Assembly (NCBI GenBank): GCA_037976565.1
Contig: CP137667.1
Coordinates: 1,934,390-1,998,389, forward strand
DNA from: Mesocentrotus franciscanus
Taxonomy: Eukaryota > Echinodermata > Echinoidea > Camarodonta > Strongylocentrotidae
Length of the DNA: 64,000 bases
Reading direction: 5' to 3'
The translations under genes and the position numbers were made by a program. This document shows positions 26,700-40,086 of the stretch, piece after piece. Positions within the stretch are counted from its first letter, which is position 1. Each line of letters begins with the position of its first letter. The notes below the pieces were generated by a model, which searched no databases, was not told the DNA's origin, and worked only from the letters and a program-made list of their open reading frames with translations.

Positions 26700-29292
26700 T
26701 AGTTTGGCCAGGAGGGATTAGACCTCCCTGCATGGTCACTAACAGGTGGTTATCTCATCAAATCAGCTCTCAATTAACAAAAGAAAAAGCGGACCATGGG
26801 GAACCAACGGTCACCGCTTAGGCATTGTTTGCTATATAGAGGGTGCAAGTAGCTATAAGTAGTGAAATTGGGCTTTAATACTTATTATTAAAAACATTAT
26901 TACGCTTTAGATGGTCAAAAATGATGAACAATATCGTAGGAGAGAAATAAGTGAGATTGTGAAATCGGGGCTTTCTTGACCATCTTAAACTCTGTGTTTG
27001 CATCTTATCAGGAGGAAAATAACTTTAATCACATTCTGAATAAGTCTGAATAATAGACTATTTCCAAACCACAGTGCACATGAATGCTTCAGTTGAGAGA
27101 GTCTGTAGTCTACTTATACAGACTTTATATTTTGATTCATAAGAGATGTCCACTTTGTCTGAAGTAAAGCCTTTTTAATGAATGTTAGTCTATGTAGTTC
27201 AGACACTGTGCCATGTGCATTGACTGACAATGGTTCGTGTGTCAACTTAGACTGCTCGGGGAGGTCCCTCCCACCTCCCTGGACTGCCTTGGTTTTATTT
27301 TGTTATAAGTCTACTGCAGTCCTGTCTGAAAGTCAAGCCTAAATCAGTTTCCTTTTGGAAGGATCCAATAGAACGGCTTGACCCAAAAAATGAGTTAGTC
27401 TCGGGTATGTACGTAATACAGACCCTCAGCTGAAATTCCTGTACATTTACATGTAGAGCAGATCTTCTTACATGTACCGTATGTAAATGTAAGTTCCTTT
27501 TACAAGTGAGAATACACGTAGTTATTGACGACTATTTGGAGCTTTTTTTAATTCAGAATCGTGGAATTTTGGTTTAAAGTTATACAATTGCTTACATGTA
27601 CTATACAAATCTATCCAGGATCCTGACTGTAGTGGTTAACAAGTCGTTGTTTTGTGACACGTTGTAGATTTCGAGTGCATCTAGACTGACCCCATTCTTA
27701 GGGGTTATTCATGGGGCATTAGTAACAGGTTTTCACATCCTCTTATGTTTGATATTAAAAAAATATATTCAAACTAATGACAAAGCAACTGTTACCATTG
27801 TCCATAATAAAGCTTATTTGAATCACAGAAAAGTAGCTTAAATACTTATAGATTGGGTATTAAATAGCGTCAATAATGTCCGCCTTGACAGATTCTCAAA
27901 ATCCGGCTTTGAGATGCACTGCGTTTGGCCACCCAGAATATGCCTTCAAAATTTTAAAGAAATAAAGGAGCAAAAGGGGGCGAATGGATGGCGTTCTGAA
28001 AATTGACGTCATAGCCCATACGTATTATAATAATTGTGCGGGAACCCAGAAGTACTATTTTGTGTTACCTTTGACAGCATTTTGAGGTAATGCAAAAATA
28101 CTAAAACATATTTTGTTACTTGAAATGACTTAAATTGTAATCATAATAAAACAGACATCTGAAGTTATCAGATGTTTACTATTTGTTGAAAAATCGTAAT
28201 ATTCCCTAAAATTCCATTATTTCTTGATTCGTTTTCATTATAACGGCCCATGCAGCGTTCACGTCCATCACCTACCTTATGGCACCTAGTCAGATGTATT
28301 ATATATGTGACGCTACATACAAATGGTTGCAGCTAAAGTGCAGTCTTTTGTCACCAAATATTGTTCAAATAGCATTGTATTATATTCACTTCTCTCTCTC
28401 TCTGCTAAAAAATCCGACAATAGATTCAACCGAGCGGAATCAACTGTTAAACAAATTTATCATGAGTCCTGAAATATCAATTTGTTACTGCTTGGAATCG
28501 GGATAATGGAAGGCACATGAATAGGGCTTACAAGCCCTGCGTGCAAAACGAATGGGATTTTGGTGAATGAAGCTAGAACACGACTTGAAGCGTGCCGTGT
28601 GGCACAAATGACAGTCCATACTAATATAATAACCCCGGGCATTAAATGGCGTCTAAAATTCCCCCCTTGACAGATTTTAAAGATCCAGCTTCGAGATGAC
28701 CTGCGTTTAGCAACCCAGACTGCGCTTGCAAAATTTCAAGGAAAGAAAAGGTTGAAAAGGGGGCGAAACAGGGTCTGATAAAATGACGTCATAGGCACTA
28801 CGTGTTATACTTAGGCGGAAACTCAGCGGAATTCGTATAGTGACCCTTGTTCAAATGCTATTTACTCAACATTTTCTGTGATAACATATACTGTATTTGG
28901 TTTCATTCGAAAGGGCATTGCAATGAGGTCAGTTTGACACCATGGTCATCTGTGCGCAATGTATTGCAAGCATTAAACGGGCCGTTACGTAATGCATAGT
29001 AAATTCATCATTTTGGGCGATAACTTTGCGATGACCTCATCAAATTCTTCCGAACTTGACAGACAGTTGTCACGTGTATGGATACATAATGTCTGCCAAG
29101 TTTCATTGGACTTATGTATAAAGATCACTTTTTTAGAGCAAGGTAATTGAAGTTATTTCGCAATTTTCTTGAAAAGTGCAAATTATGAAGGCAATATTCG
29201 CATAGCCGGTCAATGAGAGGGTATACATTTTTGTATTTGGCTGGAAAGGGCATATCTTCAAGTATCTAAATCCAAAAGAGGGTATGGGTTTA
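26700..29292. other. Intergenic region with diverged direct duplication
   Basis: About 2.6 kb without supported genes. Segments near 27865-28025 and 28645-28805 are diverged direct copies (shared order: CTTGACAGATT, GAGATG, TGCGTTT, AAAAGGGGGCGAA, TGACGTCATAG). The short open frames here have no recognised domain. Confidence 0.5.
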
Positions 29293-29960
29293 ACCCACAG
29301 AACTGTAAAATACATTTCTGTGGTTTAGCCAGGCACAATGGGTAGCCTCTAATCGGGCACATCTACAAGGAGGTCAATGAATATGCATATCAATGACGAC
29401 GTGTCAATTCATGAATATTGATGTTCTTGCATGACTGCGCGCGTACCGTACGTACGTGCAGAATTGAGGTCATGTATGGAGGTGGAACGTGCAACACAGT
29501 GGCTCAGTGAAATCAGGGGCAAAATCTTACCATTATAGTTGTATTGTCTGTGGTTATGAGGTAGAAGTATTTGAGTATTAAGTATATTTATTGAGTTTCG
29601 ATTTTGATAGCGTGTTTATACAAATTTGGCGATTCTTTTGGTCGTTTTTGAACTCCAAAGAGCACGTGGCCGACTACCGGCCAACTCGGTCGTCTGCCCG
29701 AAACCCAGGCCAAACCACCTTCCTGCAGGTGTGCCCGCCTAACTCTACATGTGCCCGAGAAGGGAGGGTAATAAGCCATACAGCTATAGTGTCGTATATA
29801 ATTTATATCGATTGTTCTAGATATGTAAAGGATGTTATAACGCTTGCTAAGAAAGTCTAAGATACAAATTAGCTTTACAAATATCAGGTCAACTTATTTT
29901 CATTGATTTTCTTTGGATTATACTTGTTTAAAATGGCAAATTAAAACATCGCCTCCCTGT
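29293..29960. repeat. Left outer inverted-repeat arm
   Basis: Unique outer part 29293-29725 plus the first 235-bp satellite unit. It is mirrored at about 45240-45932. The arm contains the palindromic stretch GTACCGTACGTACGTGC. Confidence 0.75.
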
Positions 29961-32900
29961 AGATGTGCCCGCCTACCGCTACATGTGCCCGACATAATGG
30001 TAGGTGTATCAAAGCATTCAACTAGTGTTGTATATTATGAATATCCGACATGTAAACGATGTAAAAAAGCTCCCTTATATACAAATGAGTTTCCAACTAT
30101 CAATTCAACATCTTTTCATTGATTTTCTTTGAGTTATACGTGTTTATATCGTTGTCAATACATCACATCCCTGTAGATGTGCCCGCCTACCGCTACATGT
30201 GCCCGAGATAATGGTAGGTGAAGCCAGGCATTCAACTACTGTTTTATATTAAATATCCGACATGTAAACGATGTAAAAAAGCTCCGTTATACAAATGAGT
30301 TTCCAACTATCAATTCAACATCTTTTCATTGATTTTCTTTGAGTTATACGTGTTTTACGTTGTCAAAACATCACCGCCCTGTAGATGTGCCCGCCTATAC
30401 TACATGTGCCCGAGATAATGGTAGGTGAAGCCAGGCATTCAACTAGTGTTGTATATTAAATATCCGACATATAAACGATGTAAAAAAGCTCCCTTATATA
30501 CAAATAAGTTTCCAACTATCAATTCAACATCTTTTCATTGATTTTCTTTGAGTAATAGGTGTTTAACGTTGTCAAAACATCACCGCCCTGTAGATGTGCC
30601 CGCCTATAGTACATGTGCCCGAGATAATGGTAGCTGTATAGCCAGGCATTCAACTAGTGTTGTATATTAAATATCCGACATGTAAACGATGTAAAAAAAA
30701 GCTCCCTTATATACAAATGAGTTTCCAACTATCAATTCAACATCTTTTCATTGATTTTCTTTGAGTTATACGTGTTTATATCGTTGTCAATACATCACAT
30801 CCCTGTAGATGTGCCCGCCTACCGCTACATGTGCCCGAGATAATGGTAGGTGAAGCCAGGCATTCAACTAGTGTTGTATATTAAATATCCGACATGTAAA
30901 CGATGTAAAAAAAAGCTCCTTTATATACAAATGAGTTTCCAACTATCAATTCAACATCTTTTCATTGATTTTCTTTGAGTTAACCGTGTTTTACGTTGTC
31001 AAAACATCACCGCCCTGTAGATGTGCCCGCCTATACTACATGTGCCCGAGATAATGGTAGCTGTAGCCAGGCATTCAACTAGTGTTGTATATTAAATATC
31101 CGACATGTAAACGATGTAAAAAAAGCTCCCTTATATACAAATGAGTTACCAACTATCAATTCAACATCTTTTCATTGATTTTCTTTGATTAATACGTGTT
31201 TAACGTTGTCAATACATCACCTCCCTGTAGATGTGCCCGCCTACCGCTACATGTGCCCGAGATAATGGTAGGTGAAGCCAGGCATTCAACTAGTGTTGTA
31301 TATTAAATATCCGACATATAAAGGATGTAAAAAAGCTCCCTTATATACAAATAAGTTTCCAACTATCAATTCAACATCTTTTCATTGATTTTCTTTGAGT
31401 AATAGGTGTTTAACGTTGTCAATACATCACCTCCCTGTAGATGTGCCCGCCTACCGCTACATGTGCCCGAGATAATGGTAGCTGTAGCCAGGCATTCAAC
31501 TAGTGTTGTATATTAAATATCCGACATGTAAACGATGTAAAAAAGCTCCCTTATATACAAATGAGTTTCCAACTATCAATTCAACATCTTTTCATTGATT
31601 TTCTTTGAGTAATACGTGTTTAACGTTGTCAATACATCACCTACCTGTAGATGTGCCCGCCTACCGCTACATGTGCCCGAGATAATGGTAGGTGAAGCCA
31701 GGCATTCAACTAGTGTTGTATATTAAATATCCGACATGTAAACGATGTAAAAAAGCTCCCTTATATACAAATGAGTTTCCAACTATCAATTCATTATCTT
31801 TTCATTGATTTTCTTTGAGTTATACGTGTTTGACGTTGTCAATACATCACCTCCCTGTAGATGTGCCCGCCTATACTACATGTGCCCGAGATAATGGTAG
31901 GTGAAGCCAGGCATTCAACTAGTGTTGTATATTAAATATGCGACATGTAAACGATGTAAAAAAAAATAAAAGCTCCTTTATATACAAATGAGTTTCCAAC
32001 TATCAATTCAACATCTTTTCATTGATTTTCTTTGAGTTAACCGTGTTTTACGTTGTCAAAACATCACCTCCCTGTAGATGTGCCCGCCTATACTACATGT
32101 GCCCGAGATAATGGTAGCTGTAGCCAGGCATTCAACTAGTGTTGTATATTAAATATCCGACATGTAAACGATGTAAAAAAGCTCCCTTATATACAAATGA
32201 GTTTCCAACTATCAATTCAACATCTTTTCATTGATTTTCTTTGAGTAATACTTGTTTAACGTTGTCAATACATCATCTCCCTGTAGATGTGCCCGCCTAC
32301 CGCTACATGTGCCCGAGATAATGGTAGGTGAAGCCAGGCATTCAACTACTGTTTTATATTAAATATCCGACATATAAAGGATGTAAAAAAGCTCCCTTAT
32401 ATACAAATAAGTTTCCAACTATCAATTCAACATCTTTTCATTGATTTTCTTTGAGTAATAGGTGTTAAACGTTGTCAATACATCACCTCCCTGTAGATGT
32501 GCCCGCCTACCGCTACATGTGCCCGAGATAATGGTAGCTGTAGCCAGGCATTCAACTAGTGTTGTATATTAAATATCCGACATGTAAACGATGTAAAAAA
32601 GCTCCCTTATATACAAATGAGTTTCCAACTATCAATTCAACATCTTTTCATTGATTTTCTTTGAGTAATACGTGTTTAACGTTGTCAATACATCACCTAC
32701 CTGTAGATGTGCCCGCCTACCGCTACATGTGCCCGAGATAATGGTAGGTGAAGCCAGGCATTCAACTAGTGTTGTATATTAAATATCCGACATGTAAACG
32801 ATGTAAAAAGCTCCCTTATATACAAATGAGTTTCCAACTATCAATTCAACATCTTTTCATTGATTTTCTTTGAGTTATACGTGTTTAACGTTGTCAATAC

Positions 32901-33776
32901 ATCACCTCCCTGTAGATGTGCCCGCCTACCGCTACATGTGCCCGAGATAATGGTAGGTGAAGCCAGGCATTCAACTAGTGTTGTATATTAAATATCCGAC
33001 ATGTACACGATGTAAAAAAGCTCCCTTATATACAAATGAGTTTCCAACTATCAATTCATTATCTTTTCATTGATTTTCTTTGAGTTATACGTGTTTAACG
33101 TTGTCAATACATCACCTCCCTGTAGATGTGCCCGCCTACCGCTACATGTGCCCGAGATAATGGTAGGTGAAGCCAGGCATTCAACTAGTGTTGTATATTA
33201 AATATCCGACATGTAAACGATGTAAAAAAGCTCCCTTATATACAAATGAGTTACCAACTATCAATTCAACATCTTTTCATTGATTTTCTTTGAGTTATAC
33301 GTGTTTATATCGTTGTCAATACATCACCTCCCTGTAGATGTGCCCGCCTACCGCTACATGTGCCCGAGATAATGGTAGGTGAAGCCAGGCATTCAACTAG
33401 TGTTGTATATTAAATATCCGACATGTAAACGATGTAAAAAAGCTCCCTTATATACAAATGAGTTTCCAACTATCAATTCAACATCTTTTCATTGATTTTC
33501 TTTGAGTTATACGTGTTTTACGTTGTCAATATACATCACCTCCGGCCTGTAGATGTGCACGCCTACCTCTACATGTGCCCGAGATAGGGGGAGTTATAGT
33601 GTAATAAAATAGTGTTTTATATTCAGTATCCGAGAGAACGGATGTAATAAAGCTCCCTTGTATAGAAATGAGTTTCCAACTCTCAAAACAACTTCTTTTC
33701 ATTGATTTTCTTTTGATTATACGTTTTTTACGTTGTCAAAACATCACATCCCTGTAGATGTGCCCGCATACCGCTA
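29725..33776 (+). repeat. ~210-bp satellite array, about 19 units
   Basis: The landmark GTAGATGTGCCCGCCTA recurs about every 210 bp, near 29959, 30172, 30380, 30590, 30805 and onward to 33756. Each unit continues with CTACATGTGCCCGAGATAAT, TTCAACTAGTGTTGTATATT, CGACATGTAAACGATGTAAA and TTTTCATTGATTTTCTTTGA. Outer and inner edge units are the most diverged and the middle units are nearly identical. A few alternating variants (CCGCTACATG versus ATACTACATG) suggest multi-unit duplications. Confidence 0.92.
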
Positions 33777-34617
33777 CACTCTAAGAAAAAAGGGTGCAAA
33801 AAAGGGTGCAAAATAAGAGTTTGCACCCTTTACATAAAAATGAACCCTATTGAATGAAAAGGGGTTCAAAAAAGGGTGCAATATAAGATTTTGCACCCTT
33901 CCCACAAAAATGAATCTATCGACCAAAAAAGGGTGCAAAATAAAAGTTTGCATATTGCATGCATATTCTTGATTACTTTACACGTGTTCACATAAAAATA
34001 CATTTATCATGATTTGTTAAGCAAATTATGACAATGCACATTAATTTTGTGATTTGTATTTTCCTTCCGCAATCATTAACCAATAGATTATTTTGTCTGA
34101 TCATGTTACATTTACATTCACGTTTTAGCAATAGATATATTGATTATATGATTACTAACCAAGAAACAACACGCATGTTTAATATGTATTTGTGTACGAG
34201 CATACTTCACCAGTATTCTTCGAGTATGAGTGCAGGATTGCACCTTTTAAAGGGTGCAGGATTGAACCCCTAAAGGTGCTGCTATTGCATCGGTTTGCAC
34301 CCCTAATGGAGCAGGATTGAAACATTAAGGGTACTAACATGTCTCCTAAAAGGTGCAATATGGCACCCACTTAAAGGGTGCAGGATTGAACCCATAAAGG
34401 TGCTGCTAGTGTTGCATCGGTTTACACCCCTAAAGGTACAGGATTGAACCATAAAGGGTACTAACATGTCCCCTAAAAGGTTCAATCTGGCACCCTTTTA
34501 AAGGGTGCAGGATTGCACCTTTAAAAAGGGTGCAGGATTTACCCCCTAAAGGTGCTGCCAGTGTTGCATCGGTTTGCACCCCTAAAGGTGCATACTTGCA
34601 CCATTTTTTTTAATGTG
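33777..34617. mobile_element. MITE nested in the satellite array
   Basis: About 841 bp with inverted ends CACTCTAAGAAAAAAGGGTG and the complement of CACATTAAAAAAAATGGTG, flanked by TA on both sides. The satellite unit is interrupted at CCGCTA and resumes with CATAATGTGCCCGAG. The interior is full of AAAGGGTGCAGGATTG repeats on both strands. Confidence 0.7.
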
Positions 34618-35400
34618 TACATAATGTGCCCGAGATAGGGGAAGTGTATAGGTGTAGAACTAGTGTTGTTTATTGAATATACGACATGTAAAGGATATAA
34701 TAAAGCTTCTAATATACAAATGGGTTTCACAACTATCAATTCAACTTCTTTTTATTGATTTTCTTTGGATTACGAAAGAATTATGTGTTTTACGTTGTCA
34801 AAACATCACCTCCCTGTAGATGTGCCCGCCTACTGCTACATTTGCCCGGGGAGAGGGGAGGGTAATAAATTATGTTGTAGGCCTATATTGAAGTTCCGAG
34901 ATTTAAAGGATCAAATAAAGTTTCCCAAGATACAAATAAGTTTCAAAAATATCAATTCAACTTATTGTCATTGTTTTTTTGTTGGGGGGGGGGGGAATAA
35001 TTACGTGTTTCATTTGTTCAACTATCTCCTCCCTGCACATATGCTAACCTAATTATTACATTTTACACAAATGCATGTTTGTGGTTCGATTCCATGCTTC
35101 CTGTCAAATATAATTAAGCTTTAATCTTTAACGAGTTCATATGGAGGGGGTAGTGCTTTCATTTTAAAAATGAAAAAATAAATTCCTTTGAATAATAATA
35201 TGTTTTAATTGGTCACTAACCGTATCTTTTCCCTGCAGATGTGCTAGCCAGATATTACATTTTGCACAACAATGCACATAAATGTGGCTCGATTCGATGT
35301 TTCCTCACTAATATAATTAAGCTTCAAGCTTATCAAGTCCATATTAGTGGAAAGGTTTGTGCTTTCATAAAAACCTGAAAACTAAAAAAAGGGGGGCTTA
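34618..35400 (+). repeat. Diverged inner satellite units
   Basis: Four increasingly diverged units, recognisable by TGTAGATGTGCCCGCCTACT near 34816 and then CCCTGCACATATGCTAACC and CCCTGCAGATGTGCTAGCC near 35032 and 35233. They run up to the LINE. Confidence 0.65.
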
Positions 35401-35504
35401 AGAGATCTGCCAAGTCATACAAATGCTTATATTTCTTTTCCTTATTTGTGAAGTGATAAATTGTATCTGAAATGAAACAAAATAAATTTATATAATTCAT
35501 AAAT

Positions 35505-36356
35505 ATGCATCATAAGCATCATAAGAACAGATCTAGTTCTGAACTCCCATCAGTCTTCCTTTGCAACGCTAGATCTGCATTTAATAAATTCGATGAACTT
35601 GCTGCAATCATACAAGATAATGATGTTGATGTGTGTGCTATCACTGAAACCTGGTACAAACATGATCTTCCACTTGAGTTGGTCTCCATTCCAGGTTATT
35701 CCATGTTTGTAAAGTCTAGGGAGCATCGGCGTGGAGGAGGCGTAGCCCTGTATACCAAACACCACTTAAATGCAACCACACCTAACAACATCGAGGTGCC
35801 AGACAATTTAGAAGTTGTTTGGGCCAAACTGCGCCCTCATCGGCTGCCTCGATCTGTATCCTGCATATTTTGTGCTGCGGTCTACTTCCCCCAACCTGAC
35901 AACACGGTCGAAGTACAACTGGTTGAACACCTCCTTGCAACCATTGACGACCTCATCACCCGCTATCCGGAAGCTGCAATCATCGTAACTGGTGACTTTA
36001 ACCAAATGGATATTTCCCCCTTAATTGCCGACCCCCGTTTTGAACAAGTTGTAAGTCGACCGACAAGAGGAGATAGAATCTTAGATAAGATTATATGCAA
36101 TATAGGTGACAGATATAAAGATGTACTTATTTGCTCCCCCGTAGGACAATCTGACCATAACTCAATATTATGGATTCCGCGAGACCACATAGTCCCCACC
36201 AATACTAGCCGCTATCGAACAACTCGTCCAATGCCCGATAGCGCTAAACGATCCTTCGGCAGGTGGCTGAACAGTGTTGATTGGTCTGAAGTTATCAACA
36301 TAGGGGTATCAATGAAAAGTATGATGTATTCATCCAAACTCTTCAATCGGCAATAA
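35505..36356 (+). pseudogene. LINE endonuclease (APE-type) region
   Basis: 283 codons open. APE-type motifs include SVFLCNARSAFNKFDELAAI, AITETWYKHD, GGGVALYTK, VTGDFNQMD and the C-terminal SDHNSIL. These match the Mg-dependent endonuclease that nicks target DNA for target-primed reverse transcription. The frame is lost near 36310, and the spacer coding continues in another frame to about 36500. Confidence 0.85.
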
Positions 36357-36477
36357 ATAAGTTTTTTCCGGTTCGTAGAGTAAAACTTCATAATGGTGAC
36401 AAACAGTGGATGACTACACGAATAAAACAACTCATTAATGAGCGACAAAAAGCCTTCCACCGACATGACGTGATTGC

Positions 36478-38207
36478 TTGGAAGAGATTGAAAAAACATT
36501 GAAAGTAAGCATAGAAAACGCAAAAAAGGAATATTATGCATCACGTGTTCAACGCTTAAAGAAAAGTAACCCTTCAGCTTGGTTTCGACAAATTCGAGTA
36601 ATCACTGGTAACGCAAAGGACCCGAGCCCCATTTACGTTCCTGACATACCATCAAACGATGAATTTGCAATAGCTTCTGCCATCAACTATTTCTTTGCTT
36701 CCGTTGCATCTGACATCCACCAATTTAACCCAACTGACCTTCCATCATACTTACCCTCTAGGAGTCCATGTCCGACTGTTTCATCTTGGGAAGTTTACAA
36801 AGAACTGTCAAGAGTGCAACAGACAACGGCTGGCGGTCCAGATAATATATCAGCTAGGATCATCAGAGAATTTTGTCTTGAACTTGCGACCCCACTTGCA
36901 AACATCATTAATACCTCTTTCAGCCAAGGCAAGGTTCCAATGGACTGGAAACGAGCCATCGTTATTCCGATCCCGAAGACAAACCCCCCTATGATTGACA
37001 GACTTCGCCCGATTTCCCTTACCAACCATTTCGCCAAAATAGCCGAAGGTTTCATGGCAAAGTGGATTCTACAAGATATAAGGCCCAAAATTGACCCTAA
37101 TCAATTTGGTAATAGAAAGTTCCTCTCAACAAATCATTACTTGATAAACATGCTACATCTGTTATTCCAAAATGCTGATAAACCCAAAGCTACATCTTCG
37201 GTAATTGTAACTGATTTTACCAAAGCCTTTGATAGGGTTGACCACACGATAGCTATTAGAAAACTTATCGACCTTGGCACCAGGTCTGCCATTATTCCAT
37301 GGATTGCTGATTTTTATGTTCCCGTCAGCAGTGTGTACGATACCATTCAACGTGTTCTGATTGGGTGTCATTACATGCAGGTGTTCCTCAGGGAACTAGA
37401 TTAGGTCCCATAATATTTCTAGCGATGGTTAATGACATTAATCCATCTTTCCAGAACTCAACTACCTTCAAATATGTCGATGACCTGTCAATTGTGGAAT
37501 GTAGAAACTGTACTCAACCATCTGATTTACAAAAGTCTATGGACTATCTTCTAACCTGGTGTGATCATCATCATATGAAGATGAACCCCAAAATGTGCTC
37601 AAATGAATGTTTGTTTCCTACGGTCTCCCAAATCGATCCTGCAGTTTGTATCGGAAATCAAGTACTGGCAACTGTTAAATCCACCAAAATATTAGGAGTC
37701 ATTATTCAGAATGACTTAAAATGGGACAAAACATAAATGATATCATAAAGAGAGCAAACAGTAAGATTCATATGCTTAGACTATTGAAACGTCATGGTCT
37801 ACCCTATGATGACTTGTTGACCATATATAGGTGCTACATAAGGCCTGTAATTGAATATGCAGCCCCTGTATGGAATGGAGGCCTCACCCAAAACCAAATC
37901 ACCAGGTTAGAAAGAGTCCAAAGAGAGTTTTGAGAGTGATTCTCGGTGCACGTTACTCAACTTATGACACTGTCCTAGATCAATTGAACCTCGAATCTCT
38001 TTCTGATAGAAGAAAAAGTTTGTGCTTGTCGTTCTTCCAAAAGACCCTACTCTACACTGACCAATTTAAGCAGTATTTCCCTCCGGAAAATAATTCAAGA
38101 ACACTAAGACGTAAACCACAAATCCCTGAACTGAGATGTAAAACGAAACGAATGCAAAATAGTGCAATTCCGTACCTCATCCGTGCACTGAACCTAAGTA
38201 AACGATG
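36478..38207 (+). pseudogene. LINE reverse transcriptase region (frameshifted)
   Basis: RT is spread over four successive frames (36478-37404, 37365-37736, 37721-37933, 37870-38208). Motifs include TAGGPDNISARII, RLRPISLTNHFAKI, VTDFTKAFDRVDH, GVPQGTRLGPIIFLAMVNDI and the catalytic FKYVDDLS. The C-terminal LLKRHGLP, IRPVIEYAAPVWNG and RVQRE motifs are typical of CR1/Jockey-like LINEs. It would copy its own RNA at the nicked target. The frameshifts make it dead. Confidence 0.87.
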
Positions 38208-39277
38208 AACGATCATCCTTTTCTTGTATCCTTCAGGCCTGGCAATTTTATCAGCTTTTTGGTTGCTTTTGCTTTGTTGTTCTTTGACTCCCTTCTTCTT
38301 CTTCTTCTTCTTCTTCTTCTTCTTCTTCTTCTTCTTCTTCTTCTTCCTTTCCTTCCTCTTTTTTCCTTTTTTTCCTCCTTTTATTTCTTATTTTCTTTAT
38401 TTCTAGACTTATTTTCTTCTTCTCCTTCTTCCTATTCTTCTTCTTTCCCTTCTCCTTCTTCTTCTTCCTTCACTCTTTGATTTTATTGCATTGCCTTTGC
38501 CTATGTTTATACTCCTACCAATCTTGTATTGTATTTGTTTAATGAATTTTACCATAGTTTTACCATATTGAATTGAATTTAACTGAAATTAACTGAATCT
38601 GTCATGACAATAGTTTATCACCCCTCTTCACTCCCTTCTCTTGTCCATAGGCATGGTTGTATATTTTGTATATTTTGTTTTCACTTTATTTTGTTCTTTT
38701 ACTCTTTTAATTTCCTTTCTTCTTCTTCTTTTTTGTCTTTCTTCTCCTTCTTCTTTTTCTTCATCGTAATCTTCTTATTTTCCCTTCTCTTCTTTATCCT
38801 CCTATATGCCTTTTTTCCTCCATTTTCGCTTTCTACTGCTTGTTCTATGCCTTTCCACCTCTCAGCCTTTGCTCTTCCTCTTTAAATCTCTCCCTCTTAA
38901 TTTCAATAATTTACATTGTATTTGCAAACATTTCTCCTCACTCTTCAGTTCTACTCTCGATTTTCTCCACCACATACACTAATTGCTCCGTTTACCCCAT
39001 TACTGCCTACTTCATTCCTTTTTCTTTCACATGATTTCAGCAGAACTATGTTACTTTATGCTAATTCTGATTTCTTTCTAATTTGTGTTTCCATATGTTG
39101 CAATAATCTATATTTCTCGTATTTATACTGATTTATTTGTCAGATTCAATACACCATGTTATGTTATGTTATATACTACATTATGTGTCATTAATTTTGC
39201 TTGTAAACTTTTGTAATTCGGCTAAACGCCGCGATGAAAGTTTTATTTGAAATAAACCATTTTGAATTGAATTGAAT
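38208..39277 (+). repeat. LINE 3' UTR, pyrimidine-rich
   Basis: Contains a TTC run at about 38294-38346 and long C/T-rich sequence, ending in a GAATT-type tail. The open frames here are compositional artefacts. Confidence 0.7.
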
Positions 39278-39559
39278 CACCCAACTTGTACAAAGATACT
39301 TGTCAAAAACAACATCAGTTTGGTAAACCAACTCATTTATTCTAATCATCAACAAAAATGTAGCTGATGTCCAGATCAACACAAGCATGACTTAAAAGAT
39401 GTTTTGAAAATGTTCAATAATATTTTGAAGAGTCAACCATATTTTCTTTAAAAAAGGAAAAGTTTAACACTAATCCTCTTCATAAACATCAAGGTTTGCT
39501 CTATGGCTTCACATTAGCATCACTTTGCAATGTAACTGGGATATACACGAGTGTATATA

Positions 39560-39594
<35 letters not shown>

Positions 39595-40086
39595 CATGTT
39601 TATCTAAAAATATGATCATGAAAAGGTTCTGCAATGGACACTGGATGTAAGAGGAAAATTAAACACTTTTCTTTCCTCCCCCCTCTCACTTTCTCTCTCT
39701 CCCTACTCTATTGCTTTGCACTTGTTGTCAAGACAACTGCGTGCACATTAAGATGTATGTTCAATGTATAGTCTCATTAAAACCTGAGAAAGCCTTATGT
39801 GGGAAATATGACTAAATTTTTTTTTTTTTAACTTTTATTTTTTCTCTTTCTTTTTCATCTTAAATATATTATGTACATGCATAACAGAAATTATCATAAG
39901 ACACTAGGATTTCAAAATTTAAGTAGGTAATACTTTGATCACAACTCACCACTCATTTTCTGCACCTCGGTGTCCAAAGCTTGTTTGTAAGCACAGACTA
40001 ACAGTAAACGTAAATTTCCATAAGGCCATGAGCGTAGCCTAACTCTGTCAGTTTCTGGCTGTTTCAAGAGCAGCTACAGTACATGG
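39278..40086. other. Unassigned DNA inside inverted-repeat structure
   Basis: AT-rich with a TA microsatellite near 39557-39597 and poly-T near 39817. No gene or element end was recognised. Confidence 0.5.

Larger units (their letters stand above)
35480..39277 (+). mobile_element. CR1/Jockey-type non-LTR retrotransposon (LINE), inactive
   Basis: The element has an endonuclease domain and a reverse transcriptase domain, then a pyrimidine-rich 3' region of about 1 kb. It ends in a TTGAATTGAATTGAAT tail at about 39256-39277, a microsatellite-type end typical of CR1/L2 LINEs. Several frame changes (near 36310, 36485, 37375, 37735 and 37930) break the ORF. It lies inside the large inverted-repeat structure. 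Confidence 0.85.

Noticed and set aside
29725..33776. Regular repeats that could suggest a CRISPR array
   Set aside because: The whole ~210-bp unit is conserved with no unique spacers, and the context is clearly eukaryotic; it is a satellite.
38205..39131. Leu/Phe/Ser-rich frames that mimic membrane proteins
   Set aside because: They fall in the pyrimidine-rich 3' region of the LINE (TTC repeats).
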